64,000 nt of DNA, taken from Alopecurus myosuroides. Lineage: Eukaryota; Streptophyta; Magnoliopsida; Poales; Poaceae. The notes under the pieces were generated by a model, which ran no database searches, had not been told where the DNA came from, and saw only the letters and a list, made by a program, of their open reading frames with translations. Location of the stretch: contig CM054058.1 of NCBI GenBank assembly GCA_028641055.1, positions 238,066,187 to 238,130,186 on the forward strand. Reading direction: 5' to 3'. A program made the translations under genes and the position numbers. How positions within the stretch are numbered: position 1 is the stretch's first letter; each line of letters starts with the position of its first letter. Shown here one piece after another: positions 1 through 11,200 of the stretch.

Positions 1-370
1 AGGAAGGAGGAGGAGGAGTGGTCGAGGGCGGTGGCATGGTTCCGGCGGAGGGATTGAGATCCCCGCCTGCCAGCGCGTCTGCGGGCACCTCTGGTGCGTT
101 TGCAGAGGAGCTCGGAGAGGTTCCGACAACGGGGTCGAGGTCCTGGATAAGGTCCTCGATGGTGGCATCGATGTTGGCGATCTCGGAGGCGCGTGGAGGG
201 CTTCCGGTGGCCACTTTCGGACGGCGCAACCGTGAGCAAACTCCACCGATGGTAGTCTCCGGTGAGGTTCGGGGCTCGGGCTCTCGTTTCTCTGCATTCT
301 TTCGCTCGAGGCTGGGAGTGGCAGTGCTCTGGGCTCTAAGAAGTCGAGGAGGAAGAAGATGCGGAAGGTG
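1..370 (-). other. Possible antisense ORF upstream of the 3' LTR
   Basis: On the minus strand one frame stays open through this interval and runs off the window start. It encodes a Ser/Pro/Ala-rich low-complexity polypeptide with an acidic patch (IANIDATIEDLIQDLD) and a Pro/Thr-rich end. A TATA box lies about 25 bp upstream at 392-399. Antisense ORFs just upstream of the 3' LTR are known in some grass Gypsy elements, and this fits that layout. No AUG in the most protein-like frame could be fixed, so the start is unknown. Confidence 0.35.
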
Positions 371-391
371 AGGCGGAGGCCCCAAGGAGGC

Positions 392-399
392 TATTTATA
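392..399 (-). promoter_or_regulatory. Minus-strand TATA box
   Basis: TATAAATA on the minus strand (GGATATAAATAGCC), correctly spaced to drive the antisense open region at 1-370. Confidence 0.45.
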
Positions 400-783
400 T
401 CCAAGATGCATTAAGATTAGCTCCAACGGATCTTTTAGCCGTTGGATGCTCGACGCGTGTATCGCCTAAAAATCAGGGAAACGACGGGACGGGGTGATTA
501 TTGCTATCTCCTCGTTTCTCGTGCGAGAATCTGTCAGAGATATGGGTTCAGGCTTTTGACTGAACCCAGACATTCGTGGCGTGGGCAAGATTTCACCGCT
601 TGCGTCATAGTTTCCTTCTCCGCGAAGATTCCTGGAAGAAATGTCGGATTTCAGTAAATCCGAGTTTGGCATTGAAGAGATTTTTGCTGAAAGAAGAATT
701 AAGACAAAACGTCGACATTTGTGAAGAGAGTACAAATCCACGAGGGAAGGCAAAGTGAAGTCTTAATCTTTCTTGGGGGCTAG

Positions 784-1311
784 TGTCGGATATATGCCAA
801 ATAGGGGTATGTCCGGCATTGGCCGAAGGCCGGATTACCAGGGTGGCCCATAGGCAATGGAACAAAGTCCATTGGACGGCCCAGTAAGCTGACGCGCAGG
901 AAGCCGAATTCTAGAAGAACCCGGACCACGGCCCAACGTGGTCCGACTTGGAGGAGAAGCCGGATTCCTTACTTTCCAAGTTAGTTTTACTTCTTGTAAG
1001 CCCTAGTCCGGCTATCTATATAAAGTCGGACGGGAGAAAGGAAAAGACAAGTTCACAACTAGCTAGAAGCCTACTCGCCGGGAAGTTCATCCTCGTCGAG
1101 TTAGCGAAACCATACTCACAATTGTACTCTGTATACTTCAGGCTTCAGCCCTGATTTAGTGAGATTGCAGGAGTAGGAACGCCGCCTAGTTGCGACGTAT
1201 CAAACCTGGGTAAACTCGGTGTTCTCGTTTACAGTTCTTCCACGTCCCCCGCGGTTCTACCAGTAGGCTTATGGCACCCCCGTCCATGAACCTTACTACG
1301 ATGTCTCGACA
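784..1311 (+). repeat. 3' LTR of the left-hand retrotransposon
   Basis: A 528-bp LTR bounded by TGTCG and CGACA, a perfect 5-bp inverted repeat with canonical TG...CA ends. It lies immediately after the polypurine-like tract and contains a TATA box at 1017-1024, consistent with plus-strand transcription. The five bases after it (GTCAG) would be the 3' target duplication; the 5' partner lies outside the window. Confidence 0.7.
1017..1024 (+). promoter_or_regulatory. TATA box in the 3' LTR
   Basis: TATATAAA in the context CTATCTATATAAAGTCGG, placed mid-LTR as expected for the U3/R boundary of a plant LTR. Confidence 0.6.
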
Positions 1312-2500
1312 GTCAGCCTACGAATTCATTTTCGTACGAGTCCTGACCAAAAACCTCGCATGATTTTTTTATCTGGAAAAGTCTCGAGTCCTTCAAACGC
1401 AATGGCACTCGCCACATTCCATGTCGAAATATTGCGAGTGTACACTCGCTATCAATTTTATTCAATAACATCGCGACTCCGATGTATAACACATCGCGCA
1501 CCATTTTAAAACTCCCGGGTCGTACGGCCATCGCGGCACGCATGGATGCCGCGTTCTGCGAACGTGAAGGTAAGACCCAAGGATCCGTATTTTGGGCCCG
1601 GGAAGCGCACTCTTGCTACATTCACTGGTAATTTTTGTGCCAACGACATGATGAAAAATCCCGGCGGACGCGCTGGGTACCCCATTAAAGGTTAAGTTTG
1701 ATTCGGTACGTCCTCCGCGGCCCGAGTCGCAATGATCACCTATCCGGATTCGAGCCGGGGACTCAAATTTGTGTAGGCCAGTACTGCTTTTGCCCAAGTG
1801 CAATTAATTGATCCCGATCCGTCGAGTGAACCAAGCGACTGAGCCTCATCCCTCTGCAAACTGCTATATACAGCATATGTATCGACTCGATACTCGAGCC
1901 CCTTTTATACAGGATTTGCGCATCCTTCGAGAGGCCTAAGCTTCTCAGCCGCAAGAATTCGAACAGGTTTGAGTGCTTAGTCGAATCTCTAGAGTCGAAT
2001 AAACACTCGGGAGTTATTGACGAGGGAATACTTCCCGAGTCCCCCTAACGGACCTATCCGGTCTAAGCCCAACACGTGGAGCTACCCCGATCTTCTGGAA
2101 GGCCCAACTGAGGCCCTCACGCAAGACTTGCAGGTCAAGGATTGGAGGAGCAACCGACATTGATTAGGGTTTTGTTAACCTACCCGGGTAGGGATTCGGG
2201 ACCTGGCCTCCTATATAAAGGCTAGGAGACCCCCCCCCCCCGGGTAGGACATCTGATCATTATTTTCCATCGTAGGTGCTGCCTCTCTCGAGATCCAATC
2301 TCTCGACTAGGGCACCCGCCATTGTAAACACTGCATCATACAATCCAGACAAGTAGGAGTAAGGGTTTTACCTCCTCGAGGGCTCCGAACCTGGGTAAAT
2401 TGGGTCCCCCGTTAGCCGTCGAGTTCACCAGCGCCTATCTGTTTCCTACCCTCAAACCCCCAGTATGTCACCCGGGGGATATGCCGAGTCAGGTACTCGG
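1312..2500 (+). repeat. Degenerate LTR-like sequence
   Basis: No ORF here is convincing. The right half resembles the R-U5 half of a grass LTR: a TATA box (TATATAAA, 2212-2219), a run of C's, and then the phrase GAACCTGGGTAAATTGGGTCC. That phrase parallels AAACCTGGGTAAACTCGG inside the neighbouring LTR at about 1203. Ends were not found. It stops near a hairpin (TGCCGAGT...ACTCGGCA, about 2481-2502). Confidence 0.4.
2212..2219 (+). promoter_or_regulatory. TATA box in the degenerate LTR
   Basis: TATATAAA in CTCCTATATAAAGG, followed about 15 bp later by a C-homopolymer. Part of the LTR-like sequence. Confidence 0.45.
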
Positions 2501-2944
2501 CAGATGCATCCTCCAACATCCGTCGATGCACCACTCTTGCCTTTGACGATGCGGCCCCCTTGCCCTTCGACGATTCAATACCCTTGCCCTTCGGCGGCAT
2601 GAAGTTATCGTCATCGTCTTCGCTATCGGCCATCCACGAATATGGAAATTTTGCAAGCCACGTACGCGATGATTTGTTCCTGAATTTTCCATTCATAGCT
2701 CGCTTCTCTCACCTTGGATGCAACCTGAGAAGTTCTTTCCGGCATTCCTGGGGGTACCTATTTGGCCACCCGTATCGTCATAATGCCACACCAACGTTAG
2801 TGAGAAGAGTGTTACTACTGATAAATTCCTCCCACTAAACTTCCTTAATATCTACCCTCAACTCGGTCGCACACAACAAGAGACGTTGAGACATACCGGT
2901 TACCCAACTACGATTCGCGGGCCAACCCGGGTTGGTAAACCCGG
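2412..2944 (-). other. Possible minus-strand coding unit, unknown product
   Basis: The minus strand has a short ORF starting at 2944 (15 codons, ending near a GT) and a 94-codon ORF at 2696-2412. The latter contains an acidic run followed by Lys/Gly/Ser-rich repeats (SEDDDDNFMPPKGKG, then SSKGKGAASSK). A TATA box (2995-3002) sits about 50 bp upstream of the first AUG. Its 3' end overlaps LTR-like sequence, so it may be an antisense ORF of a degraded element rather than a host gene. I do not recognise the protein. Confidence 0.3.
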
Positions 2945-2994
2945 CATTTTCGAGTGTTTTACAGTGGACTGCTTACCCAGCTCAGTGAGGAGGG

Positions 2995-3002
2995 TTTTTA
3001 TA
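2995..3002 (-). promoter_or_regulatory. Minus-strand TATA box
   Basis: TATAAAAA on the minus strand (CTTCTATAAAAACCC), lying between the purine-rich minisatellite and the minus-strand ORFs. Confidence 0.4.
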
Positions 3003-3020
3003 GAAGCAGAAGAGAAGAAT

Positions 3021-3158
3021 TGACGGGAAACAGTGGCGAGAGAAAATGGCAAGAGAAATATGGCGGAAGAAAATCGCGGAATAAATATGGTGAGAAACGG
3101 TGGCGGAGGAAATATGGAGGGAGACCGGGAGACGGGAGAAAGATGGCGGGAAAAAAAC
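3021..3158. repeat. Degenerate ~14-bp purine-rich minisatellite
   Basis: About nine imperfect units of the type ATGGCGGARGAAAT run head to tail (for example TGGCGAGAGAAAA, TGGCAAGAGAAAT, TGGCGGAAGAAAA, TGGCGGAGGAAAT, TGGCGGGAAAAAA). The last unit holds a perfect E2F-type octamer on the minus strand (TTTCCCGC, 3146-3153). Confidence 0.6.
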
Positions 3159-3159
3159 A

Positions 3160-5029
3160 TCTCATGCACCTATCGTCTTCCGCGAAGCAGATTAACACCA
3201 ATCAGTTTCGCGCAAGACCACTACTGCATGTGCGGACGCCTACTGGCTTGTCGTCCTCCACATGGACGGATAGAGCCATATCATCTTCGGCCAGGACGAC
3301 ATGTAATATTTTGAAAAAAGAAGTACGTGTATTATTTCTCTATTTAAAAAAACGTGTTATTTTTAAAAAATAGCAGGCGCCAACGTGCTGGGTGGACGCG
3401 TGAAGCCTAGCAGCTCCCGATCGCGATGCGCTGAAACGTAAATTGTCTTGAATTTATATGGGCCCAAAACTGGCCCATGTGACTGGTACCAGAGCACAAG
3501 GAAAGCCCTCCACATATGGGCCAATGAAACCCGAAGCCCGGACCACGGTCTTTTCCGCGTGGGCGTGGGCTGTGGCATCTCATGCGGCCATGCGGGTAGA
3601 GAACTCCCATGATACTGGTGATAGTATTTGAAACCGATTGATACTATTTTACAGCGGTTTCTACATCTTGCACGAAATGGAAACCCTGATTAGCTGGAAA
3701 TAACCTGTTGAAATGTGAAGCTATGATGATCCGGGTGACGTGATCTTTGATCAGGGCGGCAAGGAAATCAAGGAGATTAAAGTAACCAAGACAAAGAGAG
3801 GAATAGGCAAAGACGGGGTCTCGTGCATTTTTCTCCCGGGGACAAGGGAACATACTCTAGGCCCCAAGAAAACGACGGCGAAAAGTAGGTTTGACGTGCA
3901 CTACAATGGCATGAAGAAAATGGAGATCTTGCTGGATATTGGCATCTTGCAAAAGAGAACCAGCGCATGGTACGTCGTCAATTGTCAATACTCTTGACGT
4001 TTTTAGCTAGTTGCTGCTCTAGTTGCACGAGGCCAGCTGCATGTAACAATCTCTGAGACACTTACGAGCCAGGTAAAAAAAATAAAATACTTAAAGTGTT
4101 ATGTTAGAGATGACACCAATTTTGCCTAAATTCATCGGAAAGCAAGGATTTCCCCGTCCGCCGCTTCTTCTTTAATTGATGATACATATTCTAAAAAAGA
4201 TCTCCTAAATTCTGGGTATTATGTATTTATTTGTGCCTTCTGTTCAAAGTCGACGACATTTTTTTCATTCCAAAGCTTTTCCCTCCAGTTTTTTAAAAAC
4301 TAGGTTACTTCGAGTTACTTTGAGCGGCATTGAGCTTCATTACAAAGCAAGATAACTAGCATAATAAATAAATCTAATTATATTTTTTGAATGATCCAAC
4401 AATTTTTGGCTTTCGTTTTATTAGGAAGGGGCAAACATTAGGGGCAAGGTTAGAGAAAACAAAGAGTGCTCAACAAAAGTCGAAAATGAGTAAGGAAATC
4501 ACTATGGTCTACAAATTAAATTCTCCAACCTGGCCTTGTCGTGTTTTTGTTCAAATTGTGGATCTGCGCTACTATAATGCTCACTTGGGCGAGTTTGACA
4601 AACCTGTTTTTTTTTCTTTCGAGCCAAATATCCCAAGTGTCAAGGATGGTGATAGTTAATTTCGATGTTTTTTTCGAATTTTCCGCTTATCGTTCTATGT
4701 TTCAACAGTAAAATACAATTAATGCTACTTTAAGTGACGTCGAGAAAAACAAAGCAAGGTAGCCATGTGTCAAACTTGACCCATTTTCAACCGAGCCACA
4801 AAAGGAGGCCCATACTCAGTTCAGTCCTCTTTTCGACTCAATCTCTCCTTGACCTAAAAATCAAATGAATCCCATGTGGTTCACGAGGCTCAAGCTTCAA
4901 CCCTAATGTATATAGTGGAGGGGTGGAACATGCACGGCTGATGCTTTGAGATATGGTTAGCATCCATTTTCTTTCTTAAGAAGAACACATAGTAAGTGCA
5001 TCGTATGTAAATGTGCAATAGTAAAATAC
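3160..5029. other. Unresolved intergenic DNA
   Basis: No gene, LTR pair or terminal inverted repeat was found. A 90-codon ORF at 4387-4659 (+) is the only sizeable frame in its AT-rich surroundings, and I see no domain in it. Probably old, decayed repeat. Confidence 0.4.
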
Positions 5030-5690
5030 TGTTGAATTTTGTGGGCCTTGGCCCATTTCACCTAGCAAATCCTAGAAAATATCAAAGGTCCATTCATGAC
5101 TTGCATGATATGTACATCAAGTTGGGAGATTAGTCAAGAATTTATTCCCATATTGCTAGTGGAGATAAAATTGGACATGTTTATAAGGGTAACTCTTCTA
5201 CCATCCAATAAGTGAGAGAAAAGAGGAGCCATTCATATGCACACCTACGTCGTCCGTATCGTCTTGTCCCGTGTGTCACGTGAATTGAGTTAGAGTTAGA
5301 TCGTGTTTTCATTGAAGCACTAGTGATATCCACTATCTCCATGCTATATAGAGGAGAGAATAGAACATGTTGAAGTGTGTAAGTGGTGCATTAGCCCTTT
5401 CCATCAGTTTGGACTTTTGTTTGCGTTGGCTAGTACATGAAACTTGACATGGTATCAGAGCTCAGGGTCTTGAGTTCAAGTATGTCTTCCTTTTACCATC
5501 ACAATCGAGGGGGGTTGTGGAAGTGTATAAGTCTGAACTGATGGAGATGTATGGCTCAAGAGGCCTATACAAGGGCAAGGAGAGCGCACCAGCAACTTTT
5601 CTACAAATTGTGAAAATCATGACTTAAGCTTAATACATTAGGGTCTGGTACCATGCACTAGCCAACACAAACAAACGTCAGTCTCCCTGT
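5030..5690 (+). mobile_element. Small LTR-retroelement remnant with iMet primer site (TRIM-like)
   Basis: A TGTTGAA...CTTGACA segment (5030-5449) is directly followed by TGGTATCAGAGC (5450-5461), the plant initiator-Met tRNA primer-binding site. Only about 50 bp later comes a G-run (GAGGGGGGT, about 5505) and TGTGGAAGTGTATAAG, which resembles TGTTGAAGTGTGTAAG near 5370. That is the compact PBS-then-PPT layout of terminal-repeat-in-miniature elements. The two sides do not match over their full length, so LTR borders are uncertain. The segment ends in an inverted copy of the LTR end (about 5655-5685). Confidence 0.5.
5450..5461 (+). promoter_or_regulatory. Primer-binding site (initiator Met tRNA)
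   Basis: TGGTATCAGAGC abuts an LTR-like end CTTGACA. It is the standard complement of the plant initiator-Met tRNA 3' end. Confidence 0.65.
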
Positions 5691-5992
5691 TTCTTTTGCT
5701 ATGCGGCTTACAGTCTTCTCCGTCCCGGCATGTGCGTGCACTATCGTTAGGAGAGTATGCCTTCGAAACTATGTTCCATGATATGTTGCAGATGCCCAAT
5801 TACGGTTTTGGGGGGTCACATCTCGGCACAACTGCTCACTTTCGCTCGGCTACACTCGCGCTGATTTTTCAACTACTTCGACTCCAGATCCGGCACACGA
5901 CTTCATCCTCTTCATCACCATGGGCGACAACGACAATAGCACTAGAATGCTACAGTGATGGCCTTCTTGGTGAACACAGTATGTGCTACTAA
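5691..5992. other. Unresolved sequence, possible retroelement interior
   Basis: Moderately GC-rich sequence with a 98-codon open frame (5696-5992, +) and no recognisable domain. Its position downstream of the primer-site remnant makes a decayed retroelement leader plausible. Confidence 0.25.
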
Positions 5993-6286
5993 GGGCATGT
6001 AGAGCGCACGACGCTTATACAGGCGCTTAAGTGCAAAAAAATAAATGTCATAAATCCTATTTATCTGCTAAGCGCCTGACACCACAACATTGGGCGCTAA
6101 ATCAGGTCGGTAGTGGTATAACAAATCGGTAGTCAACCGCTCCCCTTGCGAGAAATAAAGCCTTAGCGCCCGGCGCAATGTTAGGCGTCGACGCAAGATT
6201 TGATCCCCGATTCAGCCAGGAATTCTCCGTAACGGCTGGGAAAAAATTCCTAGCGCCCAACGCAAGCGACCGCGCTGCACATGCTC
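5993..6286. mobile_element. Tourist-like MITE (PIF/Harbinger type)
   Basis: A 294-bp element with terminal inverted repeats GGGCATGTAGAGCGC (left) and GAGCATGTGCAGCGC (right, read outward-in). It is flanked by TAA at 5990-5992 and 6287-6289. The 3-bp TWA-type duplication is diagnostic of PIF/Harbinger-derived MITEs. It has no coding capacity. Confidence 0.75.
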
Positions 6287-6289
6287 TAA

Positions 6290-6702
6290 TATGTATGTTT
6301 TCACTAGTATTTGGTCTATATGCGGATCTGCTATACTATTTGTCTAGCGGTTAGTTTTACTATATTGCACACGTGTTGTTGGCTTCGTTAGTTAAATTCA
6401 TCCGCAAAATGCATAACATGAGTACATGACCCAGTCATCACTACGTGAGACGTGACTTTTGCCGTGTGCACATTCTCGGCATCAGTTAATTTGTTTTTAC
6501 ACTGAGACCATCAGTGCAAAGTGTTGTGTTTTGCCAGGCTATACATCAGAAAGGAATACTAAGATTAGTCTACACGTGGGGCATTGGCTTATTCTTTCTT
6601 TCCAACCACTAGGCACTGTAAAAGGCCACAACTTTACAACTAAGTAAAAAGGTCAGTATTTTCTCCGCTGTAGTTAAGCTATGCCGCAAAAACAATATCT
6701 AG
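6290..6702. other. Intergenic DNA left of the LINE
   Basis: I see nothing recognisable. It is the left flank of the LINE insertion site, and its continuation is at 39807 onward. Confidence 0.5.
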
Positions 6703-6714
6703 AAGGAGTCTAAT
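6703..6714. repeat. LINE target-site duplication, left copy
   Basis: AAGGAGTCTAAT, identical to 39795-39806 at the other end of the LINE. Confidence 0.85.
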
Positions 6715-6905
6715 TCGACGTGACGACCGCGGCCAGGGGAACAGAGTGCCATCCACATCGTCGCTCCTCTCGGCGACTCCGTGCTCACCGCCGTTGGCCA
6801 CTCCGGCCACGGCGTCCACCCCACACTAGATTGCCTCGGATTACTCCGATCGAGGCAAACACCATACAATCGTTTCATCGTTTTTCACCGATTCTTAGTG
6901 GTAAC

Positions 6906-8240
6906 ATGGCTCTCTCGGATCTCAAATTTGAAGAAGGTTTGGATTTTCATAATCAGATTCTCAAGAGATTTGGTACTGACATCAACTATCTTGAAGGTAA
7001 AGGTTTATGGGAATTCTATCTGGTAGTCGATTTCTCGAGATCTAAAATCCGGCTAAATGAAAATTCAGTGGGATTGATTCTACATTCATGTTTTGGTGGA
7101 GAGGCTAAGCTCTTCAAGGTTAGATGTCTTCAAAATTGGTCCTTCCGTTTCTCGGTTGCATCCAAAGAGGTGGGATTTCATATATTCAAGGGAGGTAACA
7201 TCTTCAACAACTTTTTATGTATGAGTTTTTGGTTATGGGGTCGTGGAGGACCAGATTCTCAGAAAGAATATAATATCTATCTCAAAGAACAAGAAAATGC
7301 GTGGACTACAATCTCCCATGGTAAGAATCCAAGATCATATGCTCAAGCCACCCAAACCCCACATTTTTTCGAAGATCATCGTCGTGTTCTTGCTTCATCC
7401 GGCAAATCAGCTAATCCATCAAGTGGAGTTAAGACCCGTGATGCCGCCTATAATACCTCATCAAGGCAGGGTTTAAAGCATTTGAATTATTCCGGGCCGA
7501 ATTTCTGTGTGCGTTGCCTCTCGGACGGACATACTAGGCCCAATTGCTCGAATAGAATCAAGTGCCACGCTTGTAGTAGATGGGGCCACATAAGTGATAA
7601 CTGATGTTTCAATACCGATGTTAATGGGCGGCCCATTACTGGTAAATAATCAGCGACAATTGAGGATTCTTTTTTGGCAGCTCCTCGTTCATCGCGCGCG
7701 GGATTGGACGTTACAGAAAAAAATTCGGCGAGGGACAGAAGGGAGTTAATTTCGGAGCAGAACAAAACTATCCAGTCTAGACTGTTAGGCCCACGTATCA
7801 GTGATACACTAGCTAAGAATACACCGATTGTCTCCTCATCTTCTACCTCCCCTGCTCTGGCTGCAAGGGTATTCTCTCCTGCTCTGGTTCGAGAAGAAAC
7901 AACTCCAAATCAAATGGCGAATTTTCCCTTTGATCCATTCCCTTTCCTCCCACCCAACAGGCAACCGCTAGTGATTGAAGGAAGACCTGCAAGAGCTCGG
8001 GTGATACATGGTGAACACAGACTGACCAATGAGGACCTGGCGATTGTCACCATCGTGCCTATGCCGCAAGGTGAGGTGGCTTTTCAGAATGTCCATGAGA
8101 TTCTAGGCGAGTTCTTTGTAGAGAAACAAGTGGAAATCAGAAACATCACTGAATGCCCTTTTGGCCAAGCTTTCATCAGATTTGTCAGTATTGAAGATAG
8201 GGATTGGTTTGTAACTCATGGTCCGCATGCATGTGATGAT
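6906..8240 (+). pseudogene. LINE ORF1, N-terminal part (zinc-knuckle RNA-binding protein)
   Basis: ORF1 proteins of plant L1 LINEs bind the element RNA to form the retrotransposition particle. The ATG at 6906 (MALSDLKFEEG) is the best start. The first ~150 residues look like the DUF4283-type N-terminal fold of plant LINE ORF1 proteins. A CCHC knuckle (CVRCLSDGHTRPNC) follows around residue 200, and then a second one (CHACSRWGHISDN) whose last cysteine position is replaced by TGA at 7602-7604. A second in-frame stop is TAA at 7647-7649. The frame is otherwise open to 8240, where the first giant-LTR element interrupts it; it continues at 17580 in phase. Of the two stops, the first directly destroys the second knuckle. 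Confidence 0.85.
8236..8240. repeat. Target duplication of giant-LTR element 1, left
   Basis: ATGAT, repeated at 17575-17579 directly after the element. Confidence 0.85.
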
Positions 8241-11200
8241 TGTGACGCCCCAGGATCGGGCACTATGCAGATTTCAGCATTCCCGCCAAATCCGCATAAT
8301 AACCGATTCCAGGTTGCCACTTGTGATAATCATTACAACAGTTCACGAATATTCCACAACAACAGAAAAGATATATACAAGAGGACTCAAACGAGTCAAG
8401 GATACAACTGATACAATACAAAGATCCAAATAACAGCGGAAGAAACAACATATCGTCCGTCTACGGACAAGATACAAATTGGACTAAGAGTCCTGAAGAT
8501 AACCGAGAGCGTCCAATCCCTGCCCAGGCCAAGCCGGAGGGATTCCCAAGCTAACGTCGTCAGACTTCAAACCTGTTGACTCCAATGTTGAATATGCAGC
8601 CACGAAAAAGGATTCGTGGGTCAGTACGGTTAAGTACTGGCAAGTGGATAAACCATACTCACAAGATACCGGCGTAGCCAGTCATCACAAGATACAAATA
8701 CTTTGGGATCAACGGAAAGGAAGGGATTATTGCAAATAAGCGGCAGCGGGCTGCACTAACCAACTATAGAGACTCACTACAACATCCGGCTAAAAGAGGG
8801 GGATAAGATAGCGTATCGAAACCAACTACAACTAACCACCAAACAAACCCATCCAATGTCACCCCCTACTAAGGAAGCAACCCAAGGATAACTCACACTG
8901 TTGGATTAATGATGTTTAACTTATTGTGTCAATAAGACTATTACTAGTCAAGTTATTATCATTAGGTGTAAGTTGTCTGAGTACTTGTTATCCAGTACTT
9001 TCACCAAGTAATCCATAACCGCGGAAAACACGGCTTCTCGAGAAGATTTATCCCTGCAGGGTTGCACCAATTTGGCCGTACACGTAAGAATAACCCGCCA
9101 GACGGGGGATCAACCCACCAAGCGAGGTACTCAACACAACTCGACTCTTCTTCGCATCAAGCCCAAAGCACCTTGGGCGCACGGCTAATCGAGCCCAGAA
9201 GAAAATGGACCCTCATAGCACTCTAAGACCGTGTCCCCCTATATGCCGACTACAAAAGTTCCACCCGGGTACCAAGGGCTCGCAAGATCATGCATGCAGC
9301 AAATGGAAAACCCGAACTAAATGAGGCGATTTGGACGAGATGCGAATCGAGTCAAATTGAGGGGGGCGCCCATACTCGCTTCCCACATGCGGGTAGTGCG
9401 CTCATCATGGATCAGTAGACAAGACCCTTTTCCTATTAGGGTCGACACTAGCAGGCCTCAAAACCACTTAGGGCCTCCTGCCGGTGCCTTATCATCAAAT
9501 TATTATTACCATTAGTATTAACAGGATTGATTGATTAACATCGAGCCCCCAGAACGATAATAGTAAAAGAAGTAACCGACAACAGACTCGAGCAAAAGCA
9601 ACCCTAAGCATGCAGCTACGACACGAAGGCCAACGAGGTAAACAATCAACAGTTAATAGGAAGTGGAAGGAAATGCTATATCATGGCTGCAAGGTAAACA
9701 TATAATAGGATCGAGACACAAGCATCGTATCAACATGCTAGAATACGAACAACGGAAAGAATCGGTAACAAGTGATGAAAGGCAGCCATATGGCAGCAAG
9801 TGAGTATACTTGCCTGGAATCCAGTAAGTAGAGGTACATCCACAGAACTTGTCGTTGCTCACATCATCTCAACGTCCTATCCGCGAAGAAGCAACGAACC
9901 TCGAACAAACACCGGATACAACAATTACTACTACGGCAAAAGATTCAGCATGATCCTATTTTATATGCATGACATGGCAAGATGCAACAGGGGAAACAAC
10001 TTAAGCAATTTAATCGGAACCGGAGTCCGGAGAAATAGGAATTGGTTCAAGTTGTTTATATAACCATCAATTTAATTGTTGTTTAGCATGGCAAACAATA
10101 AAGTAGATGAGTTAGGCAATTTAAATGGAAGGGGCAACAGCTGGAAATAATTAGCCCACACATTCCATATGTTGTCATATAGGTGAACATGCATAACAAG
10201 ATCTAAAGTGCACAAGATAAGATGCAAACAGAGATATGAATGGCATGAACAGATTCCTTGCAATCTTCTGACTGAAAAACATATTTTATTTGTTTGATTT
10301 GGAATTAAAATGAATTAGTTATGAATTTTGGCAATTTAAATTGCATTAAATAAGAGTTGAAACGGTTATTCAAATTAATTGTTGTAAACCAGAAAACAAA
10401 GTTGATATCCAAGTGTGGCATGTGATTTTGGATGAAATTCATGTTTTGAGTATTTAATTTGGAGCAACCATTTGCAAGTTATTAATTATGCCATTTAATT
10501 AACCAATTTAAGGATTATTAAATAACATTAATTTTAATTGCCCAAATTGCAAAACAAAGTTGATAAACAGAAAGTACAAAGAATTTGGACTGAAAAACAT
10601 ATTTTATTTGGGTTAATTGAATTAAGTATGAATTGATTATGGATTAATCAAAATTAAGAGGATTTGTTTGAATTTGAAATTTGGATGTTTTTGAAATAAT
10701 CAAAACAGAAAACAAAAAGCATATTTGAAAAGAGCATTTAATTTCGATTGGTGTACATATTTTATTTTTTGAATTTGGAGTTTAAATGGATTTATTAGAT
10801 GCATTTGAATGGCAGGGACCAAACTGTGATTTGTTAGGGGCCTAGCCGTGAAGGAAACAGGGGGACAGGGGTCTCTCTGTGAAGCAGCGCCAAAAAAAAC
10901 GGGTGTGCACCGAGCCACAGTGACCCTGGGCCGCTGCCAAGCGGGCCCAGGCCACGCTGGCGCTGCGCGGGCGCGGTTAGGAGGTGACTGGGCAGTGCGG
11001 TGCATGACGTGTGGGACCGGATGCGCGCGAGGGGAAATAAAAGGAAAAGGGTGCGCCCCCTGGGGATCGAACCCAGGCGTTGTGGCTCGCGCGCCGTGGA
11101 GCAGTACCACTGCGGTACTGACGCGGTTGTGATGGAAGGGATGTTTGACTGAATATAAGGCAAACCCACGGCGTTTAACTGAAACTCGACACCGCGGTCG

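Larger units (their letters stand above)
1..1311 (+). mobile_element. 3' portion of an LTR retrotransposon (probably Gypsy)
   Basis: The window opens inside an element that ends with a polypurine-like tract (TTGGGGGCTAG, about 773-783) directly followed by an LTR beginning TGTCGG. No reverse transcriptase, integrase or protease is visible, so only the untranslated 3' part is present. A GC-rich minus-strand open region lies at 1-370. Gypsy is inferred from the arrangement (tract of G's, then TGTCG...CGACA LTR, then a 5-bp flank), not from a coding domain. Confidence 0.65.

Noticed and set aside
2954..3373. 139-codon plus ORF across the minisatellite
   Set aside because: Its repetitive RKWQEKYGGRK-like sequence simply translates the 14-bp repeat.
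4387..4659. 90-codon ORF in AT-rich DNA
   Set aside because: No recognisable domain, promoter or neighbour; kept only as a remark.
11052..11124. A functional tRNA gene
   Set aside because: Acceptor stem pairs only partly and the anticodon arm is irregular, so it is reported as tRNA-like only.
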